Virus record (IMG/VR): IMGVR_UViG_3300033153_004637
Coordinates: 1 to 47,880 of that record
From: a virus
Reading direction: 5' to 3' (one strand)
Length of the DNA stretch: 47,880 nt
Below, piece by piece: positions 1 to 6,951 of the stretch. The notes beneath the pieces were generated by a model that was given only the letters and a program-made list of their open reading frames with translations, was not told where the DNA came from and searched no databases. Each line of letters starts with the position of its first letter. The first letter of the stretch is position 1. The position numbers and the translations under genes were made by a program.

Positions 1-47
1 TGCACCATCTCATTCTCCTGATATGCTCTACCGTAACTAAATGGGCG
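1..47. repeat. Left copy of 47-bp terminal direct repeat (circular-assembly overlap)
   Basis: Bases 1-47 are identical to 47834-47880. One open frame on the minus strand continues through the joined ends without a stop, so the molecule is circular or circularly permuted. The length fits an assembler k-mer overlap better than a biological terminal redundancy. Confidence 0.95.
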
Positions 48-371
48 TTTCTGTATCGCCCCCCGCGTCCCCGGCTCATCAAGCCCGTTCCAATCACCAT
101 CGCCGCAGTTGTAGTAGTACAAGTTGTCAAGCGGCCCATATTGTAGGTATCGCTCATATGTATCCCATAACCGCCCCCACGATTCAGGATAACCGAACAT
201 GGGAACGACGTGCTTGGCATCGGGAAATTCGAGTGGTATCTCAGGGTCAGCCTCATGGGCTGTCATCCCATTACCCAGCGAACAGTTGTACTGCTCAAGC
301 AACCACCGTTGTGCCTTTGCCCCGAAGATGCCGGGGCTTGTCATCAGAATTGTTGCGAGTTTAGCTGTCAT
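1..371 (-). CDS. Conserved-looking hypothetical protein, N-terminal part (gene crosses the contig ends)
   Basis: The gene starts at ATG 369-371 (protein begins MTAKLATILM), preceded by a good AGGAGGA ribosome site, reads leftward to base 1 and continues at 47880 to a stop at 47473. The joined product is 243 residues. It is rich in Trp, Tyr and Asp, with no signal peptide or membrane segment. I recognise no domain. It follows the small zinc-ribbon gene at 408-638 in the leftward replication/accessory operon, and its 3' end overlaps the next gene (47153-47476) by 4 bases. Either half alone would wrongly look like a short gene. Confidence 0.85.
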   Translation of the reverse strand, partial: MTAKLATILMTSPGIFGAKAQRWLLEQYNCSLGNGMTAHEADPEIPLEFPDAKHVVPMFGYPESWGRLWDTYERYLQYGPLDNLYYYNCGDGDWNGLDEPGTRGAIQKRPFSYGRAYQENEMV

Positions 372-407
372 AGTTGTCCTCCTTCGTTATCCACTTGGCC
401 ACGTAAG

Positions 408-638
408 TTATTTAGGTTCATCGGGAGCCTCCTTTGACACCCAATCTAATAAGGGTTGCTTTTCGGCTTTTCTAACATATGCCTGTATGTCCTTTAGATT
501 AGATGCGATTACCTCTCCATATTTTGCTACAGCCTCATCATACTTTTCTTTTCGACGGCCAAAATATAACTTATTGCAGCTATAGCACATTCGCTTGTTA
601 ACATAGACTTCTTTTCCGCAATACTTACACCGTGGCAT
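408..638 (-). CDS. Small zinc-ribbon-like protein
   Basis: 76 residues starting MPRCKYCGKEV. Two Cys pairs (CKYC near residues 4-7 and CYSC near 17-20) suggest one structural zinc site, followed by a Lys/Glu-rich helical region. The frame is open further upstream, but the start at 638 has a strong GAGGAGG ribosome site and makes a TGATG coupling with the stop of the upstream gene. Function is unknown; small zinc fingers of this sort are common in phage early regions. Confidence 0.8.
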   Translation of the reverse strand: MPRCKYCGKEVYVNKRMCYSCNKLYFGRRKEKYDEAVAKYGEVIASNLKDIQAYVRKAEKQPLLDWVSKEAPDEPK

Positions 639-1060
639 CACTCCACCTCCTCGTCCACAAGGCACAGCACCCACTGCTTGCCGGGGGGAGCGGGCTTTGG
701 GCAACCGGGGCCGGGGAGTGTGCCATAATAAGCATCTTTGATGTGCCAACCCTTGGCACAATATGTGTACTCGTCCAAAGATTGCCTCCAAAAGTCACAG
801 TTCTCAGGGCATTTGCCATTGCAATGCCTTATCCCCACCACCGGCCCCCTGACCATCGACAGGCCGTCCAGCAGGGCGTGGGCGACATGGAACATAGGGT
901 AAGTTGCATTATCAAGGTGGCGGATAGGCACACTTGCAACCCACGTTGCGCCATTCCAGAATGAGAAGTGGTCACCGGCAACATCATGAACCTTCAACCC
1001 AAGCCCCCCTGCCCGTTCCCTCAGCCGCGCAAGGGCGGCGGTGTCGTTGTTAGCTGCCAT
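638..1060 (-). CDS. Hypothetical protein
   Basis: 140 residues. The C-terminal half has spaced Cys residues (HCNGKCPENC, YCAKGWH, GPGCPKP) that might bind metal. I recognise no family. The AAGGAGG ribosome site lies directly after the helicase stop codon, so translation is probably coupled to the helicase gene or to the overlapping coiled-coil frame at 1050-1304. It belongs to the replication operon. Confidence 0.75.
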   Translation of the reverse strand: MAANNDTAALARLRERAGGLGLKVHDVAGDHFSFWNGATWVASVPIRHLDNATYPMFHVAHALLDGLSMVRGPVVGIRHCNGKCPENCDFWRQSLDEYTYCAKGWHIKDAYYGTLPGPGCPKPAPPGKQWVLCLVDEEVE

Positions 1061-1304
1061 CGGTTGCCTCCTTAGAACCAGTGCTCCGGGGCAGGGGCGC
1101 CGAGGTCGCCATGTTCTGCAACCGCGTCATCTCCGTCTTCACAAGACGCAACCTTATCTCGGCTATCTCCAGCCTTTCCTCTAATGACTTCTCCTTCTTC
1201 TCCTGCCATTTCACCAGCTTTATTATCTCCTCTATCGCCTTGTCCTTCCCCTTTACTATCTCCTCCTTGCTCAAGTCCATCCATGTAGTTAGTTTGTGGC
1301 ACAT
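1050..1304 (-). CDS. Small coiled-coil protein overprinted on the helicase 3' end
   Basis: 84 residues in a different frame from the helicase, overlapping its last 233 bases. An exceptionally strong AGGAGGAGGA ribosome site sits 5 bases before ATG 1302-1304. Residues about 12-65 are Lys/Glu-rich with heptad-like Leu/Ile spacing (IIKLVKWQEKKEKSLEERL), predicting a coiled coil. In contrast, the helicase residues encoded by the same DNA are low-complexity Gly/Asp/Glu/Lys. Both frames may be used. The ribosome site could also be chance, because it encodes a Gly run in the helicase frame. Function unknown. Confidence 0.55.
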   Translation of the reverse strand: MCHKLTTWMDLSKEEIVKGKDKAIEEIIKLVKWQEKKEKSLEERLEIAEIRLRLVKTEMTRLQNMATSAPLPRSTGSKEATDGS

Positions 1305-2598
1305 GGTATCCTCCTCCTCCTAATTGTTCAAAGGTTTGTACCCCACCCAAAAACTTAAATTTACGTTGGCCCCACGGCCCAAAACGATTCTTGAACATCT
1401 CAACCATTGCGTCCCCGCCCTCTTCCTTCATCTTCACTTCCAACCCCACCGCCGCATCTTGTCGAGCAGTCTTGTAATAATATTCGCCACCCTCATTCTT
1501 TCCGCTTGTATGCTGTTGCACGAGAGATATAATAACTATCTTCTTCACCCGCGCTAACGTACTCAAATGCTCAATGAAATCTTCCTTATCCTTCTGCGTA
1601 TGGTCTTCATCGTGAGTAATCTTATTCAAATGGTCGATAGCCACAACCCTGACACCTTTATGCTTCACATGCTCATTGATGCTCCGTATGATACCGCCCG
1701 GCCCTTGTGGTCTCGTATCGTCTATGAACCAACCCTTGCTATAATTCTCGATAACCTTCAAGTCAGGCTTCCCGGCAATCCATTTACCCGTGTTCCAAAG
1801 ACAACTATAATCGAAGTTATTAAACACCAAGCCCAACCGATACAGCCGAGACGCTATTACCCTCGGCCACACATCCTCACGGGGCATCTCAAGGCTGATA
1901 AGTAACACCCTCTGCCCCATATCAACCATCGAATCCAACATCTGTAGCATCAGAGCCGTCTTCCCCTTCCCCGGAGCACCCTTGATATACGAATTATAAC
2001 CCGTGGCAAAACCACCACGCATCATCTCATCTAACTCGACAATGCCGGAAGGAATAAGGTGAAGTTCCCCACGGTCAACAGCGGCACGCCTCGCTTCCAA
2101 AGCAGGCACTATCACCGCCGTGTCAACTGTCTCAACCCTATTCGATTCAACAATCTTCTGTAGCTTAGTCATGATCTCATCTATCAAATCAGTAGGGTCA
2201 ACGCCTTCCATCACAGCATCGGTAATAGCTATCTGTGCCACCTTTATCAATCCCCGCCGCATAGCCCTGTTACGAAGCACAGAAGCGTAATAGGGCATAT
2301 TAATGCTGTCAGGGACATAGATAGCCAATCCCATCAAAAACCCCGCACCGCCAATACGTTCTAACGTATGCTCATCACGCATCGTCTCAGTAACTGTTAT
2401 CAAATCAGGGGCTTTTGTTTTCAGTACAGCTTCATAAATTGTTCGATGCCGGGGGTCATAAAACATTGAACCGTCTAAGTGCTTCAGGTAATCATCAGCA
2501 TCCTCATTGAACTTGCTTGCTGTTAATAAGCAACCAAGAACATTACGTTCTATGTCAATGTGCTGAGGGTTAGGTATCTGGTCAAGTTTAACCACCAC
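1072..2598 (-). CDS. dnaB: DnaB-like replicative DNA helicase
   Basis: 508 residues, GTG start overlapping the stop of the upstream replication gene. Residues 10-130 resemble the DnaB N-terminal helical domain. Residues 180-425 are the RecA-like motor, with Walker A GAPGKGKT (207-214), Walker B VVAID (318-322), a QQ motif at 361-362 and a basic NRFG motif near 404. The hexameric helicase would unwind the phage fork, recruited by the replisome organizer encoded just upstream. After about residue 428 the sequence becomes a low-complexity acidic/Gly tail lying over a second reading frame. The tail is not part of the normal family and may be an extension. Confidence 0.95.
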   Translation of the reverse strand: MVVKLDQIPNPQHIDIERNVLGCLLTASKFNEDADDYLKHLDGSMFYDPRHRTIYEAVLKTKAPDLITVTETMRDEHTLERIGGAGFLMGLAIYVPDSINMPYYASVLRNRAMRRGLIKVAQIAITDAVMEGVDPTDLIDEIMTKLQKIVESNRVETVDTAVIVPALEARRAAVDRGELHLIPSGIVELDEMMRGGFATGYNSYIKGAPGKGKTALMLQMLDSMVDMGQRVLLISLEMPREDVWPRVIASRLYRLGLVFNNFDYSCLWNTGKWIAGKPDLKVIENYSKGWFIDDTRPQGPGGIIRSINEHVKHKGVRVVAIDHLNKITHDEDHTQKDKEDFIEHLSTLARVKKIVIISLVQQHTSGKNEGGEYYYKTARQDAAVGLEVKMKEEGGDAMVEMFKNRFGPWGQRKFKFLGGVQTFEQLGGGGYHVPQTNYMDGLEQGGDSKGEGQGDRGDNKAGEMAGEEGEVIRGKAGDSRDKVASCEDGDDAVAEHGDLGAPAPEHWF

Positions 2599-3367
2599 GG
2601 TTCTCCCATTCGGGGTCTATGTTATCCTTGTAGTTTTCGATTGAGTCAAAGAATTTTGTCGGGGTTGGCTTCTTCACAAACTCACTACCCAAATAATTAC
2701 GAGTACGCTTCTCAAACTCTACGATGTCGTTCTCAAGGAATTTGAAAATATTACTGATGGTTCCAGTAGCACGACCGGGAGGAATCTTATAGGTCGAATC
2801 TCGAAGCTCCCTCATAACATCAATCCAAATCTTAACAGCCTTATTCCCCTTTATTACATCCGCGACTTCAGGAGCGGGGTCTTTATCTTTAGGAGATGGA
2901 ATAGGAGTAGGAGTAGGAGTAGGAGTAGGAGTGTGCTCAACCCTTGCTCCCCGCACTGCCCCCTTCTGCTCGCCGCATTGCCCAATATCATCTTGAGCAT
3001 CCCTTTTATGTCTCACCTTAGCTGCATCAGAAGCGTGTTTGGAGCGTTTGGGTGCATTAGCCGCATAAGCATTGTGCTCTTTCCACTCGTGAAGTGCAAA
3101 AAACTTCTCCCTTTTTTCTAAAAAGTTTAGGTCGAGCAATGTTTCAACAAATTTGCCTTTTTCGCCGTCCCATTGAGCCGCTATTTCGATGTCAGCCTCG
3201 TCCATATCAGTAAGGTTTCCTGTTGGCCGGTTCATCGCCGTGTAGATAAGCAGGTCGATAAAGGCCAAAGGCCCAGCGGCTCCAAGGATGCGCTGTAGCT
3301 TTTTTCGCTTCATATTAGAAGCCCACGTTACTTTGAGTCGTATATCCACGTTCATATCCTCATCCAT
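2588..3367 (-). CDS. Replisome organizer / helicase-loader-type replication protein
   Basis: 259 residues. The N-terminal 100 residues (beginning MDEDMNVDIRLKV, with a LHEWKEHNAY segment) resemble the winged-helix initiator domains of Gram-positive phage replisome organizers. Then come a basic linker, a Thr-Pro repeat near residue 147 encoded by a TAGGAG microsatellite, and a C-terminal DnaD/DnaB2-like region ending near YKDNIDPEW. The order initiator then DnaB helicase is the classic replication pair. No strong ribosome site precedes ATG 3365-3367, and the 5' leader is structured, so translation may be controlled. Confidence 0.8.
   Translation of the reverse strand: MDEDMNVDIRLKVTWASNMKRKKLQRILGAAGPLAFIDLLIYTAMNRPTGNLTDMDEADIEIAAQWDGEKGKFVETLLDLNFLEKREKFFALHEWKEHNAYAANAPKRSKHASDAAKVRHKRDAQDDIGQCGEQKGAVRGARVEHTPTPTPTPTPIPSPKDKDPAPEVADVIKGNKAVKIWIDVMRELRDSTYKIPPGRATGTISNIFKFLENDIVEFEKRTRNYLGSEFVKKPTPTKFFDSIENYKDNIDPEWENRGG
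2902..2931. repeat. Hexanucleotide microsatellite (TAGGAG)x5
   Basis: Five perfect tandem copies of TAGGAG on the plus strand inside the replisome organizer gene encode an alternating Thr-Pro linker. Because the unit is 6 bases, slippage would change linker length by two residues without breaking the frame. Confidence 0.95.
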
Positions 3368-3382
3368 TTATAGAAAAGGAAA

Positions 3383-3471
3383 CCCCGGCAACCATTGATG
3401 CACAACTAAGTGTGGCTACCGGGGAACCTTATCTAAGGCGTATTTAACTATCGTGAGTATGTTGTGCATCA
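3383..3471 (-). promoter_or_regulatory. Structured 5' leader of the replication operon (hairpin with pseudoknot potential)
   Basis: On the minus-strand RNA, segments 3424-3413 and 3394-3383 form a 12-bp stem with two G-U pairs. Its 18-base loop (3412-3395) contains 11 bases (3406-3396) perfectly complementary to 3471-3461, the predicted 5' end of the transcript. The loop could therefore pair back to the RNA start as a pseudoknot. The structure ends about 15 bases before the replisome-organizer ATG. Confidence 0.6.
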
Positions 3472-3476
3472 TCATA

Positions 3477-3505
3477 ATTATACTTGCAAATTCCCCCTGT
3501 GTCAA
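3477..3505 (-). promoter_or_regulatory. Consensus sigma70 promoter for the replication operon
   Basis: Minus strand: TTGACA (3505-3500), exactly 17 bases, then TATAAT (3482-3477). All twelve hexamer bases match consensus. A second TTGACA lies further upstream. Transcription would start near 3470 and read into the replisome organizer and helicase. Confidence 0.85.
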
Positions 3506-3521
3506 GCCCCCCTGTCAACCT

Positions 3522-3548
3522 GAGTTGTTCCAATTCCTCGAACAACTC
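3522..3548 (-). promoter_or_regulatory. Inverted repeat at the end of the Dam gene
   Basis: Perfect 9-bp arms GAGTTGTTC / GAACAACTC separated by 9 bases. It overlaps the methyltransferase stop codon and lies just upstream of the consensus promoter. No T-run follows, so an operator or RNA hairpin is more likely than a simple terminator. Confidence 0.55.
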
Positions 3549-3996
3549 ACCGCCACCCCGTCCACCATCGCACCGGCTCCCTGTACCTGTCGTGCCGCCA
3601 TATGACAACCATCGACGGGAACGGCGCACCGCTTGTCGCACCGACAAAACGAATACGCCCCTTGATAAACCTGATGCTTGCCTTCTCGTAAATGTAATTG
3701 TGAAACCATTTCGTATCAGTCCGGGCAGGTAGCAATGCAACAACAAGCGCGTTAGATTCGTATGCCTTCCGTATCCACTCCCCGATCTCGCGCCCGTATG
3801 GTGGGTTCATCCAGCAAGTTTCGCGCCCCCAATCTTGAGATAACCCGTCATCGTCGGGCGTGAAATAGCGTTTGCATTTCGCATTATCAGCGGTCGCGCA
3901 TACGTCGAGTGTGAAACCAAATTCAGCATCGAGCTTATCGAATACATCGGGTGGTGTTTCCCATGTTGTCCGTTCGCTTTTAAAGTGAACACTCAT
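3547..3996 (-). CDS. dam: Phage DNA N-6-adenine methyltransferase (Dam family)
   Basis: 149 residues from ATG 3994-3996, chosen because GGAGG lies 6 bases before it and it forms an ATGA overlap with the upstream stop. It has the phage Dam hallmarks: FTLDVCA (residues 28-34), a YFTPDDDGLSQDW segment and catalytic NPPY (64-67). It transfers a methyl group from SAM to adenine N6, which would protect phage DNA from host restriction. It ends shortly after GAPFPSMVVIWR, as these short phage enzymes usually do. No restriction partner is nearby. Confidence 0.92.
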   Translation of the reverse strand: MSVHFKSERTTWETPPDVFDKLDAEFGFTLDVCATADNAKCKRYFTPDDDGLSQDWGRETCWMNPPYGREIGEWIRKAYESNALVVALLPARTDTKWFHNYIYEKASIRFIKGRIRFVGATSGAPFPSMVVIWRHDRYREPVRWWTGWR

Positions 3997-4148
3997 CGTT
4001 TCCTCCACTTCCTGCTTGACTCCCTGTACCTGTCGTGCCGCTTACGCATTGCCCTGTCAACGCGCCCCTCTGCTACCCATACGTGGATGATAACGGCCAC
4101 GATGAGCAAGGCGGGTAGCCACACAAACGGGCTGCTAAGCGTGTTCAT
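3993..4148 (-). CDS. Small single-pass membrane protein
   Basis: 51 residues, beginning MNTLSSPFVW, with one hydrophobic helix (about 8-27) followed by a very basic cytoplasmic-type tail rich in Arg and Lys. AGGTGG precedes the start. The gene overlaps both neighbours by a few bases, as expected for a real operon member. Function unknown. Confidence 0.65.
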   Translation of the reverse strand: MNTLSSPFVWLPALLIVAVIIHVWVAEGRVDRAMRKRHDRYRESSRKWRKR

Positions 4149-4596
4149 CGGCCACCTGCTCCAAGGCGGCGAGGGCATCGCTCTTGGCAAGCACGGCTTT
4201 GGCTTGCTTGTACGCATCCCAACTTGCGCCCCGCGCCCCCATTGCATGAGCGCAATCCTTATCGCGCTCATACGCATCAGCAAACGGCCTCAGCGCATCG
4301 CTCAACACCGTCACCTTGGATTCGAGGGCGGTGATGCGGTCAGGGGCATTTCCCAACACCCTGCATGATGCATCGAATGCTTCTGTCTTCGAGGCAAGTT
4401 TGGCCTCAAGCTCTGTCACCCGTGCCTGTGATGCCGCGAGGTCGGCTGTGAGCTTATCGTGAAAGTGCATATGAGTTGTTATCGCTGACTTAGGTATAAA
4501 ATATGCACCGCCGTTCCCCATGCCGCACCCTTCCATATTACAGCCGTCACAATCGTCGCCTTTACCTGAACAGTAACCGTATCGTTCCCATTTCAT
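4135..4596 (-). CDS. Coiled-coil protein with Cys-rich N-terminus
   Basis: 153 residues. Residues 8-24 carry a cluster of five Cys (YCSGKGDDCDGCNMEGCG), a possible metal site. Residues about 45-105 form a predicted coiled coil (LTADLAASQARVTELEAKLA), followed by an Ala-rich tail. The downstream gene also carries an LTADLA segment, so the two may share origin. Function unknown. Confidence 0.75.
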   Translation of the reverse strand: MKWERYGYCSGKGDDCDGCNMEGCGMGNGGAYFIPKSAITTHMHFHDKLTADLAASQARVTELEAKLASKTEAFDASCRVLGNAPDRITALESKVTVLSDALRPFADAYERDKDCAHAMGARGASWDAYKQAKAVLAKSDALAALEQVADEHA

Positions 4597-4838
4597 TCTG
4601 TAACCCCCTTCAACACCCGTACCGCTTCAGCCCTTGCCTCTACCCCTTCAATCATGGCGTCCTTGGTCTCGCTGTCATCCACCACGGACGCAAGCAACCG
4701 GCGCAAGGCGGACTGTGCCGTGGCGAGGTCGGCGGTCAACTTTGCACCACGTATGTTCATTTGCTGTATCGTGTTGGCCAGTGCGACTTTGGAACAATTC
4801 ATCAACCTTTCGTGTTCGGCATCATTTGTTGTTACCAT
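4593..4838 (-). CDS. Small helical protein
   Basis: 81 residues from ATG 4836-4838, which overlaps the upstream stop as TAATG; GGAG lies about 10 bases before. It contains the LTADLATAQSALRRLLAS segment similar to the LTADLAASQARVTELE of the adjacent 4135-4596 product, suggesting a partial duplication. Mostly helical, no membrane segment, function unknown. Confidence 0.65.
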   Translation of the reverse strand: MVTTNDAEHERLMNCSKVALANTIQQMNIRGAKLTADLATAQSALRRLLASVVDDSETKDAMIEGVEARAEAVRVLKGVTE

Positions 4839-4987
4839 TATTCCGTAACTCCTTTCGGCGCGGTCGCCATCCATATCCACACTAAAAACCCCACAGCCAC
4901 AAGCCACGTTATCACTTGCGCTGCGGTGCGTTGCTCGACCCAGCCCCAGAAACGGGCGGCAAGGTTGTTGGGTTTATTGTTGGGCAT
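4838..4987 (-). CDS. Small membrane protein
   Basis: 49 residues beginning MPNNKPNNLAARFW with one membrane helix near residues 24-42 (ITWLVAVGFLVWIWM). The ribosome site and spacer GAGGTGATAACG before the ATG recur with slight changes at 42832 and 45242. It overlaps both neighbours. Function unknown. Confidence 0.65.
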   Translation of the reverse strand: MPNNKPNNLAARFWGWVEQRTAAQVITWLVAVGFLVWIWMATAPKGVTE

Positions 4988-5378
4988 CGTTATCACCTCG
5001 TTCCTTTCGTATCCTGTCATCCATCTCGCCATCCATTACCGAACAATACAAACTGTCGGCAAGCTCAATGCGCTCGTCCGTGGTCACCGGCTCAGAGGCA
5101 GGGGCAACCGTTGACCGGATCCCTGCGTATCGGTTCGGCTCAGGCTCAGGGGCATCAATGCGAAGGCTGCAAACACCGGGTTGCGGGTTGTGTAACACAG
5201 GCTCAGGGGCCTTGGGCGCATCGGGCGCGGCTGACAGGGCGGCGGTGAGGGCAGGGATAAAGTGGTCAGCCCATCCGGGATGCTTGGTGCGCCAGTCAAC
5301 CATATCATCCCGCACCCCGGTCACAGCGGCGCGGAGGGCGATATACTCATCCCTATAATCGTTTATCTTATCAGTCAT
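4974..5378 (-). CDS. Hypothetical protein with Ala/Pro linker
   Basis: 134 residues from the second of two adjacent ATG codons (5376-5378), placed 6 bases after GGAG; the first ATG at 5381 is too close. An N-terminal helical part (DKINDYRDEYIALRAAV), a Pro/Ala/Glu linker and an acidic C-terminus are visible. No domain recognised. Confidence 0.65.
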   Translation of the reverse strand: MTDKINDYRDEYIALRAAVTGVRDDMVDWRTKHPGWADHFIPALTAALSAAPDAPKAPEPVLHNPQPGVCSLRIDAPEPEPNRYAGIRSTVAPASEPVTTDERIELADSLYCSVMDGEMDDRIRKERGDNDAQQ

Positions 5379-5398
5379 CATAGTCTCCTTTGTTGCCC

Positions 5399-5428
5399 CG
5401 CACACCGGGAGCCGATGCCCCCGGTGCG
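5399..5428 (-). promoter_or_regulatory. GC-rich intergenic hairpin
   Basis: Arms CGCACACCGGGAGC and GCCCCCGGTGCG around a CGAT loop form a bulged hairpin of about 12 bp in the gap between two genes. No T-run follows. It resembles the GC hairpins that separate genes elsewhere in this genome; it may stabilise or process mRNA. Confidence 0.5.
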
Positions 5429-5449
5429 GTTATAGGGGCCGAATAGATT

Positions 5450-6571
5450 TTAGAAAAAGTCTACATCCTCATCTAAGTTCAACGTGTCCCTAACCTCAAC
5501 GTCACCATACACGCCGATGTCCGCCGGTACACCGCCCTTGTTCACTTTACGCAGTGCCTCAAGGAACTTGTCACGTTGCGATGTACCCATGTCACCGCCA
5601 TTGATGTACTCACCGAAGAACACCTTGATAGCCTGCTTCATATCCTCGCCTGCCCACTCCAGCAGCTTCATCTCATGCACAACTTGCTTGTTCCACTGAA
5701 CATAGGCATTGCCAGTGGTGTCACCGGCAGGTGGCGGCGCAGGCCCGGTCGGGGGCGTGGGCGCGGCGGCAGTGTCGCCGTCCTTGGGCTTGAATAGCTC
5801 ATGTAGCTCAACCTGTTCGGCGTAGGCCACTTCCTCAGGGGTCAGGTCACGTACCTCGTCAAGCGCATAGCGGGTTCCCGTGAAATTAGGTACTCCAAAA
5901 CGCTCGATCTCATAGAGTTTAGCAAGACCGTACTTCGGCTTCATCAACATATCAATGAAGACATTGTGATGTTTAGGAGCCAATTCAAGAATGAATACCT
6001 CTTCTTCACATTGGCTACCATCATTACCGAATGACAGTACGTTTGCCTGACCCTTCTCCTTGGGCTTGCTATCCTTATAAGTCACAGGCCCAAACTGAGG
6101 GATTTCAAGAAAGACAACATACACTTTGTCGTGGTCGCCCGGCATACGCTTGTTGAGGAACATGCTCCCTGATGTCGCCGCTTCCTCTCCCTGTTCCCGC
6201 GCCTTCTCATAATCCTCTGGTTTCTTGTCTAATCGTCCCATTGTTTTTACCTCATATAGTTTATTTATTCGCTCTAATGCTTCCTCTCTCGTCAGCCCCG
6301 CACAATCTTGCACCATCTTGATTCTTGCTTCAACCAACTGCTGGTCAAAGTCAGTGCATGTCTTAGCATAATGCTCCCGCCCCCATTCAGCGATACGCTT
6401 ACGGCTTGCCTCAACTTTTGCCAATGTTTCAGGTGATATTACGCGGGGCTTTTTGAAAATGTTGCGTTTTGCATTGGCAATCTTTATCCAGTCATCGTGG
6501 TAAAATTCACCGTTGTGAATATCGGCATCAATATCAGCGGCGCACAGGGTATCGGGCAGGTTACCCATCAT
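5450..6571 (-). CDS. Putative single-stranded DNA-binding protein with acidic C-terminal tip
   Basis: About 373 residues; start at the ATG pair at 6571/6568 behind GAGGGTGAGG. The N-terminal 120 residues are helical and charged, the middle (DHDKVYVVFLEIPQFGPV onward) looks beta-rich, a Pro/Ala/Thr linker lies near residue 270, and the protein ends LNLDEDVDFF. An acidic tail ending in Phe is typical of SSB, T7 gp2.5 and T4 gp32, where it contacts replication partners. With the replication-operon position this suggests an ssDNA-binding role, but I could not confirm an OB fold. It is longer than usual SSBs. Confidence 0.5.
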   Translation of the reverse strand: MMGNLPDTLCAADIDADIHNGEFYHDDWIKIANAKRNIFKKPRVISPETLAKVEASRKRIAEWGREHYAKTCTDFDQQLVEARIKMVQDCAGLTREEALERINKLYEVKTMGRLDKKPEDYEKAREQGEEAATSGSMFLNKRMPGDHDKVYVVFLEIPQFGPVTYKDSKPKEKGQANVLSFGNDGSQCEEEVFILELAPKHHNVFIDMLMKPKYGLAKLYEIERFGVPNFTGTRYALDEVRDLTPEEVAYAEQVELHELFKPKDGDTAAAPTPPTGPAPPPAGDTTGNAYVQWNKQVVHEMKLLEWAGEDMKQAIKVFFGEYINGGDMGTSQRDKFLEALRKVNKGGVPADIGVYGDVEVRDTLNLDEDVDFF

Positions 6572-6674
6572 CCTCACCCTCGTCCGTCATCCATCCACCC
6601 CATGCAGCATCAGGCTGGTCATAGTCATAGTCCCCCGTGATGTGCCGGTCAAGGTCGTCCTTAGCCCTGCTCAT
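6561..6674 (-). CDS. 37-residue acidic microprotein
   Basis: ATG 6672-6674 with GGAGG a few bases upstream; reads MSRAKDDLDRHITGDYDYD and ends in an acidic tail at TAA 6563-6561. It overlaps the end of the upstream gene and the start of the SSB-like gene, which fits a coupled operon member. Asp-rich, function unknown. Confidence 0.6.
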   Translation of the reverse strand: MSRAKDDLDRHITGDYDYDQPDAAWGGWMTDEGEDDG

Positions 6675-6951
6675 TGTCGGCCTCCTTCACCGGTCGCCGC
6701 ACAAACGCGGGACAAGCATCTTCTTTGCTCCACGTTGAATGTTCGCCGGTTTTCCTACATAACCCAGCCGCCCCGTCAGCGTGTCTACGCCAATATCCAC
6801 ACTCACCACAGGTCGCGGTCGGCCAATCGGCTTCCTCGGTGAACCGCTTATCGAGACACGTTGAACACCACCAACCATATGTGCCATCTTCCTCTCGGAA
6901 CGAATGGCGTGCTGGCCGTTGGCAATCAGGCGTTGTGCATTTCTCACTCAT
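6661..6951 (-). CDS. Small multi-Cys zinc-binding protein
   Basis: 96 residues from ATG 6949-6951 behind GAGGAGG. Cys pairs CTTPDC, CSTC, CGEC and later Cys (LCRKTG, DACPAF) indicate two zinc sites in a treble-clef or zinc-ribbon arrangement. It overlaps both neighbours. Possibly a DNA/RNA-binding adaptor; exact function unknown. Confidence 0.72.
   Translation of the reverse strand: MSEKCTTPDCQRPARHSFREEDGTYGWWCSTCLDKRFTEEADWPTATCGECGYWRRHADGAAGLCRKTGEHSTWSKEDACPAFVRRPVKEADNEQG

Noticed and set aside
3444-3746. Minus-strand frame of 100 residues overlapping the Dam gene
   Set aside because: It runs through the consensus promoter and most of it is a frame shadow of the methyltransferase.
4503-5114. 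203-residue plus-strand frame
   Set aside because: It lies antisense to four overlapping minus-strand genes that have ribosome sites; it lacks one.
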